The notes below the pieces were generated by a model. It saw only the letters and a list, made by a program, of their open reading frames with translations. It did not search any database and was not told the origin of the DNA. 64,000 bases of DNA, from contig CM039183.1 in assembly GCA_008360975.2 (NCBI GenBank), positions 78,404,350 through 78,468,349 of the forward strand. Direction: 5' to 3'. Within the stretch, counting starts at the first letter, position 1. Each line of letters starts with the position of its first letter. Below are positions 59,329-64,000 of this stretch, one piece after another. The translations under genes and the position numbers were made by a program. The stretch is from Lichenostomus cassidix. Its lineage: Eukaryota; Chordata; Aves; Passeriformes; Meliphagidae.

Positions 59329-62300
59329 AAAATGCAAGTAATCAATGTCATGGTTTCATGACAGGTAGACTTTAAATCAAATTTCACCGTCTTTGGCTTA
59401 GCTACAGCTCCCCAATAGTCCCAGTATGTCAATACCCCCAGCTTGGGTTTTGGCAAAGCATTTACATATGCTTAATATGTTGACATTTATCTAATATATA
59501 TTAACATTTAATTAAGATTATTTATTTTTAAGTTTAGATCTAAAAGCTTTTATCTGGTGAAAGAAGGCAAGTGCTAAATCCAGACATTTACAGACAGGTC
59601 TGAAAGTAGATGAGAATTGAAATCTCCAATGAATTGGGCAGGTTTTAATAGGTCTCCCAGCACTCAGTTTCTGGTCCAAGGCTATTCAGCATTTGTGTTG
59701 AAGGCTCACAGGACGAGTCACAAAGTCTTTGCTGGCAGATTTTGGATCTCAGAAGATTGCATTGGTAATGTGTACTAGGAATCAGCGACTTAGTTCTCTG
59801 GATCTGCTGAACACATGGTCCCAATGCAGTAGGGTTTGCTGTAATATGTACAAACGAAAGAGTCGGTTATTGGGGGAGAAAGCATATTTCTACACATTTT
59901 CATTGTAAGAGGATATATGGGAAACTAGCAACTCCAAGGAGAAGAAATGGGAAAATAAGAAAGACAAGTCATGGTGCTGTAGGGAAAGAGAGGTCATGTC
60001 AGAAAGAAGCTGACCTCTAAGTGAGGGGGCAAACCTGCCCCCTGTGCAGCCCAGATGGGAGAGTGCCCACACTGCACCAGCCTTGAGAAGAGATCCACAA
60101 GTAATTCAGAGATTAAGGAAAACCTTTCACAAAAGGAAGATGGAAGGTGGTTCGAAAATCATGTCTCATATGGAGAAGCCACAGTAGTTTCACCCTGGGA
60201 AATAGGAGTAAAATGTTGTTCAGGAATTTTCCACTGAGGTTAGCTGAACAGAGAGAGTAGTGAATGACTGAATGCTTCATCCAGGAGAGAAAGAGGAGCT
60301 GCTTACATACTTTCAGGTGAATTATCTGTCTCCTTGCTGCCTGTGGGCATCATAGGGAAAGCTCTGTGTCTGTGTGTGTGAGCTTGAAATCTGGGGGGCA
60401 CCCCATTTACCCACTGGTGGTCTTCCACAGAGAAAAGGAAACTTTCTACTGTGCTCTTAATACTCATAAATGCTGCAGTTCTGCAGTGGGACAATGATTA
60501 TAATTAAATCTCATGCTTCAAGGCTTCAGGGTCAGGAAAAAATAACACCCTCCATGCCACTATCAGTACATGCTCCAAAGCCCTCTGAGGCCTGACAGGA
60601 GAGTCTTTTCATTTTTCATGCGCTCAGGCATGCTGAAGACATTGGGAACTCTCTACCTGCCTGTGCATGTGGAGATGGTTTTATTGCCTGGGGTCATACA
60701 AAACCTGCTGCTAGGTTTTAGAAAGCAGGTTATATTCAGCCTACATAAAAGGCATCAGTTTGACTCTAGGTGTCCTGGGATCTGCAGGTGAATTTATTTG
60801 GTACTCCGAATTGGACTTAGCATCTGTGAAGGAGATGACAGAAAATAAATTCCAAACTGAAGCTGAAAATATTGTCTTCTTAATTCAGAGGGAGTCACTG
60901 TTAATACAGAATTTTTGGACTAAGTTAATTAAGCCTGTTTTATATTCTGCTTCTGCACTTTGTGTTCCAGCTTTACTAAGGCAAAACTCCCAATATAATT
61001 ATGAATGATTTCATAAATGAAGTGTTCTACAGAATACACACAAAATCCCCCATCTCTGGAACTTATTATCTATTGTTTTAATGACATACCTGAACAAATT
61101 CTTAAAAATCCAATTCTGTGTTTGCAAAATAAATTTGCTTATCCTGTTTCCATATTCATGTAGTACTTTTCCCTTTTTAGTCCCAGTAGCAATCATTCAG
61201 TATCAGTCAATATTAATTGACTAAAATGAAATGGACATGTAATAAAAGGAATCTTCCCAGATGCAATACTCTGCATCTTAGTTGAGGATTATGAAAGCAG
61301 ACATTCAGAGCTAGCAATATGCAATCTTTCTAGCCCCTGTTCTTAACTAAGGATACCGAAAACTTCCCTCAATGTGTGCAATTAAGTTGGCAAAGAGAGT
61401 GGTAAAGCTGGACCAAAATATAGTAGCTATGCTTTGGTACAAATTGCAAATGAATCCCCAGAGTTGCCTGTTCATCAGGTTGTTGTTTAATTTTAGCATA
61501 ATATTTCTCATTTCAAAATAAATGGCCTATTTCAGAGAGGAGAGATACTTGACTGTACCTCTGCAAATTTTGCAATAATCCTTCCAAAAAGGAAGGAAAA
61601 AGCTGTTAGCTCAACCGTGCAAGGAAGGCATGGTGAGAGAAGTTTCAAGGTGGCCATAACTGAGGAGGAAGGAAGGAGAAGGAGGGATGGAGAATAATGG
61701 CACACTGTGCTTGAAGGCAAGCAAATGATTAGAGTGTATTCTGAGAAATAATGGAGGATCAGCACTGGGATCCTGCTCAGTGCTCAGATTTGGGGAATGG
61801 GTGTGCACCAAGGTGCACAGAGCTGTGAGACACCAGCAGGTCAGGGGACCACCCGGGCAGCGAGCTGCAGGACACTGATAACCCTAATGGCAATACTCCA
61901 GAAAACAGGTAATAGCACAAAGTGAGATGAGAAAGGCCTTGACCTCATGTGCGACACAAAATGTCTCTTTTCTAGTCTCCCTGGTATTACTTGCAGCAGG
62001 CAATGACAGAAGTCCCCAAAGCTAGTCAAGAGACAGTCTGCCCCAAGCCATCTGCACCACTGCTCAACCCCAACACCTCTTCCCTAGAGATCCCATGCCC
62101 TCACTTCTTTCCTTGTCTGTTTACTCCTTCCTCCTTCCTCCCCTGACCTTACCTGACTCCTGCCATCCAGATGGCCCTGTCAAGCTCATAAGCCCTTTAC
62201 CCAGTCCATGATGCTCTAGTCCCATGACAGATGGATATTTTGTTGGGAGACAAGGAGAGAAAACCTCTGGCTATCATCAGTGTATGGAAGTGAAGGCTAG

Positions 62301-64000
62301 AGGAGCAAATGTCTTTCTCCTAAGCCTGTGACCACGTGGCTGCAAGTTTCATGGTGTAATGGTGGGAAGCTCTGTTGAGCAGGGTAGGGAGAGGAGCTAT
62401 TTCAACTGAAACACAAAGTTGGTACAGAAATGAAAAAGAATAACAGGTCCACAGATAAATTTGTGCTGGAAATTAAAAGGCTTCTAAGTTTCAGAGAGGC
62501 ACAGGAGAAACACAGGTAACACATTCAGGTAACTATTGTTGGAATAAAAACCATTAATTAGGTTTTCATATACAGCTTCACCATTTTATTAATAGGATTA
62601 CTTTACCTAATTGCATGAAAATGTAAACATTAGGCTTCATGGCATACAACCCTACACAAAAACCTATTCAGACTGCTCGGTCTTCAAAGTAGCACTGGTC
62701 CCATTCCACACTTTTTCAAAGTGTCAACATACTTTATCCATGACTGTGGTAGGACCTTCTGTATGCTGCTGTATTTAAAAAGGAATAACCTGAGGGTAGG
62801 GAGGACAATTAAAGAGGAAAAAATAGTTGTGACACTCAGAAAGGTTATTTGATTTGGGGGGATGTACAGAATCGTCTTTTGGAAGAAGCTGTGACATTCC
62901 TGGCACCTCGTGGCAGGCAGTCTGTTTGCTGGGCTGCCCCGGCTGCAGTCGCACTTGAGCACTCAGCCGGCTGCTCCAGCTGTAAGAAGGGATTGCTCCG
63001 CTCGTGGTTGTTTGGTGCCATCTATGGCCAGACACTCGTTTCCACACCCCAGGATCATTTTAGAAAGACATGCATGCATATGGATGGGTTTAATGAGATC
63101 AGCAAAGACAATGATTTACAATGCACCTTTATATCTGTCTATGGATATTAATGTGTCACTTCTCTGCCACTGCCACCTGTTTGATGTTGCATGTGAGCTC
63201 CTAAAGGCTGTGAGTACCTTCTGGAGCTGCTAAATACTTTTCAGATTGGCCTTGGTATGCAAAGTACAAAGTATTGATTTGGGGTATGGAGTTAGGAAAC
63301 TCCATAGGAAGTTAGTTTCTTCTTTACTGAAGAAAAGGAAGCATAGTGCTAGAGAAGATAAAACATTTGTTTTTTGACACAAATTATATGTTCATTAATG
63401 ACATCAGTTGCTGTGTCATCCCCTTTTTCCTCCCATACATCCTCAAGGACAGTGAGCCTTCAATGCCACAGCCAGAGATCATTGTGCTGTTTTAGAGATG
63501 TTGCCTGGCCATGCCCATGGCTTTGCAAAGACAGCTCTCAGATGTAAAACCACGGAGTGGATCAGCACATCCCCAGCTGTGCTGCAGTGTGTCTGTGGTC
63601 TGTGTCTTCAGCTCTTGGCAAGCACTGCTGGCATTCCACTCCTGCCCCAGCAGCAGCTCCTCCGAGGGCAGCAGTCAGTGCTGCTGGCAAGGCCATGTGC
63701 ACAAACCCAACATTGCCTGCAGAGCTTGCCCAGCCCAGGTCTGTGTCTTCTCCATCTTCCCTCTTGGTTCAGTCCCAGGGTGTCACTCTGCATTTGCAGA
63801 AAGCTATGAGACCTCCCAGAGTATCTCTGGAAAAATGTGGAGCACATCAAAGCTAGGTATATCTAAATAACCTCTTGAAATTAATCTCTCTCCCTCGATG
63901 GCATACAGGGAAGGATGCAAACACCTGCAGATAGATGCCTGCATATCAAAATCTGCATGTGGGACAATGTTACAAATCCAGACTCCTACAGCCACTGAGA
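59329..64000. other. Intergenic DNA to the right end
   Basis: About 4.7 kb with no gene I can support. A more GC-rich stretch at 63,490-63,870 gives three overlapping plus-strand frames of about 100-119 codons, but none shows recognisable domains, splice signals or a promoter. Confidence 0.5.

Noticed and set aside
63498..63870. Three overlapping plus-strand frames of about 100-119 codons near the right end
   Set aside because: Three frames open at once over the same GC-richer stretch indicates composition rather than coding. No homology recognised.

Overview
This is vertebrate nuclear DNA, almost certainly from a bird. The genes have introns with GT-AG borders. The dispersed repeats are 3' ends of CR1 LINEs, some with the ATTCTATG tail typical of avian CR1. 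There is no bacterial-type gene organisation. Most short open frames in the window are chance frames.

The left third (1-22,300) holds two neighbouring genes, both on the minus strand. CYB5R4 (NCB5OR, a soluble cytochrome b5/b5-reductase fusion) enters with its first ten coding exons, from the ATG at 18,265 to 2,439. They encode about 273 residues: the N-terminus, the cytochrome b5 domain with both heme histidines, the hinge and most of the CS domain. The FAD/NAD(P)H reductase half lies beyond the left edge. RIPPLY2, a transcriptional repressor of somite segmentation, is complete in three coding exons (21,895 to 19,554; 143 residues), with a WRPW motif and a Ripply homology block. The RIPPLY2 to CYB5R4 order and orientation match the known vertebrate arrangement. 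Each gene starts in a CpG-rich block. About 180-250 bp upstream of the RIPPLY2 TATA box lies a tight cluster of T-box-like, E-box and RBPJ/CSL-like sites, as expected for a gene driven by Tbx6, Mesp2 and Notch.

From about 22,500 to 41,985 and from 58,250 to 64,000 I see intergenic DNA with no gene I can support. It contains CR1 fragments, an AT-rich tract, and a solo LTR (34,968-35,229) nested in an old CR1 with a clean 6-bp target duplication.

The striking object is a 16-kb satellite array at 41,985-58,249. Its repeats are nested at four scales: telomere-like hexamers (TTAGGG and the variants TTACGG and CTAGGG); an 18-bp unit built from them; a monomer of about 175-235 bp joining one to several 18-bp units to a non-telomeric body; and three higher-order copies of about 4.2-5.1 kb that are nearly identical to each other. 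The copies differ by gain or loss of whole monomers. A 752-bp LTR-like insertion sits between the first and second copies and is absent at the two paralogous sites. The best reading is a telomere-derived interstitial satellite evolving by unequal exchange. I could not match it to a named family.
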